Origin: JBEBXQ01 sp040391535
Lineage (GTDB): Bacteria > Bacteroidota > Bacteroidia > Cytophagales > Spirosomataceae
Length of the DNA stretch: 7,868 bases
NCBI GenBank assembly: GCA_040391535.1
Contig: JBEBXQ010000171.1
Location: forward strand, 1-7,868
Direction of reading: 5' to 3'
The translations under genes and the position numbers were made by a program. Below, one piece after another: positions 7,217-7,868 of this stretch (its first letter is position 1; every line of letters starts with the position of its first letter). The notes below the pieces were generated by a model. It was not told the origin of the DNA. It made no database searches and saw only the letters and a program-made list of their open reading frames with translations.

Positions 7217-7241
7217 GGATTAAATTGTGTGATTAATTTAT
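7203..7241. promoter_or_regulatory. Perfect 14-bp inverted repeat, candidate TetR operator
   Basis: Left arm ATAAATTAATCACA (7203-7216) and right arm TGTGATTAATTTAT (7228-7241) are exact reverse complements separated by 11 nt (7217-7227). The centre is about 54 bp upstream of the regulator's ATG. TetR regulators commonly bind such dyads next to their own gene. The motif GTGATTAA recurs in the second palindrome at 6509-6526, which supports a common binding protein. A transcribed hairpin is less likely because the spacer is long and the site lies upstream of the gene. Confidence 0.7.
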
Positions 7242-7343
7242 GAAAAATATAATTTGTATTAATCTGAAAATGAGACTGGAAGAACCTTGAAAGGGATCGC
7301 CTGAAGTAAATTATATTAAGGCCGGTTCGGGATAAGCTTACGA

Positions 7344-7366
7344 TCTGAAAATATTACCCGTTCAGA
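7344..7366. repeat. Short inverted repeat TCTGAA/TTCAGA
   Basis: TCTGAA (7344-7349) and TTCAGA (7361-7366) are perfect reverse complements with an 11-nt spacer. A six-base dyad can arise by chance in AT-rich DNA. It is recorded because the spacer length equals that of the tetR operator and of the dyad at 7524-7546. Confidence 0.3.
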
Positions 7367-7380
7367 GTTTTATAATGGTT

Positions 7381-7511
7381 ATCTTCTTCCTGTTTCTATC
7401 ATTATCCACTTTCTATAATCATGCCACCACTTCGTGGTTATTTTTAAGTCGAAAGACTGACAGGTTGATAGAAAAAGAGGAAAGATCTGCTAATTTAACT
7501 GCGAAGCGGTG
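7381..7511. repeat. Cluster of imperfect inverted repeats and mini-hairpins
   Basis: Segment A (7381-7401) pairs with A' (7466-7486) at 16 of 21 positions, including nine contiguous bases TTTCTATCA/TGATAGAAA. Segment B (7425-7444, CACCACTTCGTGGTTATTTT) pairs with B' (7492-7511) at 15 of 20. The order is A-B-A'-B', so the two pairings are interlocked and not nested. Within it are the hairpin ACCAC-TTC-GTGGT (7426-7438), followed by TTATTTTT, and AGTC-GAAA-GACT (7447-7458), a four-pair stem with a GNRA loop. It could be a dispersed intergenic repeat or a structured RNA element; I cannot tell which from one copy. Confidence 0.4.
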
Positions 7512-7523
7512 ATTAACATAAAA

Positions 7524-7546
7524 AAGATCGGGTGGTTATTGATCTT
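7524..7546. repeat. Short inverted repeat AAGATC/GATCTT upstream of the plus-strand gene
   Basis: AAGATC (7524-7529) and GATCTT (7541-7546) are perfect reverse complements with an 11-nt spacer, ending 26 bp before the start of the plus-strand gene. It may be a regulator site for that gene or a chance dyad. The spacer contains GTGGTTATT (7532-7540), a direct repeat of 7434-7442. Confidence 0.3.
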
Positions 7547-7572
7547 ACCATTATTAAACAAACGGACGAGAA

Positions 7573-7868
7573 GTGGATGAAATAGTATTCTTAGGGTTAT
7601 TATTACTTGTTTTCGTTGGCCTTCCCTTAGGACTGGGGCTGTTATTCTATTTTATTCCGGTAAAGTTGGGTTTCCCGAATACAGCAAAATATTTGACAAT
7701 TGTTTATAGCTTTATAGTGATAGCATCGGGCTTATTCCTTGTATTTGAAGACCTTTTTTTTTCAAAGAATGATGCTAAAAAATTAATTGAAGAACAAGGA
7801 ATTTTACTGACAGATCAATTTGATTTAGTGAAAAATGAATCAATGTCCGGAATTGGTGACTATTACCA
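7573..7868 (+). CDS. Small membrane protein of unknown function, 5' part only (runs off right edge)
   Basis: An open frame of 98 full codons continues past the window end. The start is taken as GTG at 7573, the first usable start after the in-frame TAA at 7555-7557. GGACGAG lies a few bases upstream as a possible ribosome site, although spacing is short. Two hydrophobic helices are evident at about residues 4-28 (IVFLGLLLLVFVGLPLG) and 40-58 (YLTIVYSFIVIASGLFLVF), joined by a short FIPVKLGFPNTAK loop. An acidic soluble part follows (KKLIEEQGILLTDQFDL..., then MSGIGDYY). It resembles small two-helix hypothetical proteins seen in Flavobacteria-like genomes, from memory only; I assign no function. 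It is divergent from the efflux operon and about 400 bp from tetR. Codon use looks more AT-rich than in the pump genes. Confidence 0.75.
   Translation, partial: MDEIVFLGLLLLVFVGLPLGLGLLFYFIPVKLGFPNTAKYLTIVYSFIVIASGLFLVFEDLFFSKNDAKKLIEEQGILLTDQFDLVKNESMSGIGDYY

Larger units (their letters stand above)
7169..7572. other. Non-coding spacer between the efflux operon and a divergent gene
   Basis: About 400 bp with no credible gene; the longest ATG reading at its left part (from 7240) stops after 16 codons. It is AT-rich. It contains the tetR promoter and operator on the left (7186-7241), two 6-bp inverted repeats with 11-nt spacers (7344-7366 and 7524-7546), a mini-hairpin cluster with imperfect inverted repeats (7381-7511), and an isolated GTGATTAA half-site at 7509-7516. 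I saw no tRNA, riboswitch or strong terminator. Confidence 0.7.

Noticed and set aside
7240..7290. Short plus-strand ORF starting ATGAAAAATATAATT
   Set aside because: It stops after 16 codons and its ATG overlaps the right arm of the operator dyad; nothing suggests a leader peptide.
7426..7445. Rho-independent terminator (ACCAC-TTC-GTGGT followed by TTATTTTT)
   Set aside because: The stem is only five pairs and no plus-strand gene lies upstream to be terminated; it fits better as part of the repeat cluster.
7169..7572. tRNA, riboswitch or CRISPR array in the spacer
   Set aside because: No cloverleaf, no known aptamer core that I recognise, and no regularly spaced direct repeats.

Overview
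The window comes from a Gram-negative bacterium, most likely a member of the Bacteroidota (a Sphingobacteriales or Flavobacteriales relative is my best guess). The evidence is moderate G+C with AT-rich spacers, Shine-Dalgarno signals that are weak in front of most genes, a -7 box close to the Bacteroidota TAnnTTTG type, and the style of the proteins. Nothing in the window identifies the species.

Almost everything (about 24 to 7168) is one minus-strand operon for a tripartite efflux pump with its own repressor. In transcription order it holds a TetR-family regulator (7168-6542), a TolC-type outer-membrane channel (6481-5159), a HlyD/YbhG-type periplasmic adaptor that looks like a lipoprotein (5142-4204), two ABC ATPases (4199-3276 and 3258-2515), a 69-codon small ORF (2484-2275), and two ABC-2 permeases (2251-1145 and 1148-24) overlapping by ATGA. 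Gaps are 60 bp or less. The set parallels the Escherichia coli CecR-YbhGFSR and YhiI-RbbA-YhhJ systems. Here the tandem-ATPase protein YbhF is split into two genes and the TolC partner is encoded in the operon. Substrates cannot be read from the sequence; export of drugs or other toxic amphiphiles is the usual role of this class.

Three points stand out. First, the two ATPases have complementary defects: one lost the Q-loop Gln and H-loop His but kept LSGGM, while the other kept Q and H but has LPLGW as signature. The dimer should therefore have one consensus and one degenerate ATP site. Second, the small ORF between ATPase and permease resembles the C-terminal half of the four helix bundle (23S rRNA intervening-sequence, S23) protein family and lacks the N-terminal half. 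Third, a perfect 14+14 bp inverted repeat lies just upstream of tetR, and a related palindrome lies between tetR and the channel gene. They share GGATT..AA....GTGATTAA and are strong candidates for the repressor's operators.

The region 7169-7572 is a roughly 400-bp non-coding spacer with the operator, the weak tetR promoter, and a cluster of inverted repeats and mini-hairpins. From 7573 a plus-strand gene for a small unknown membrane protein runs off the right edge.
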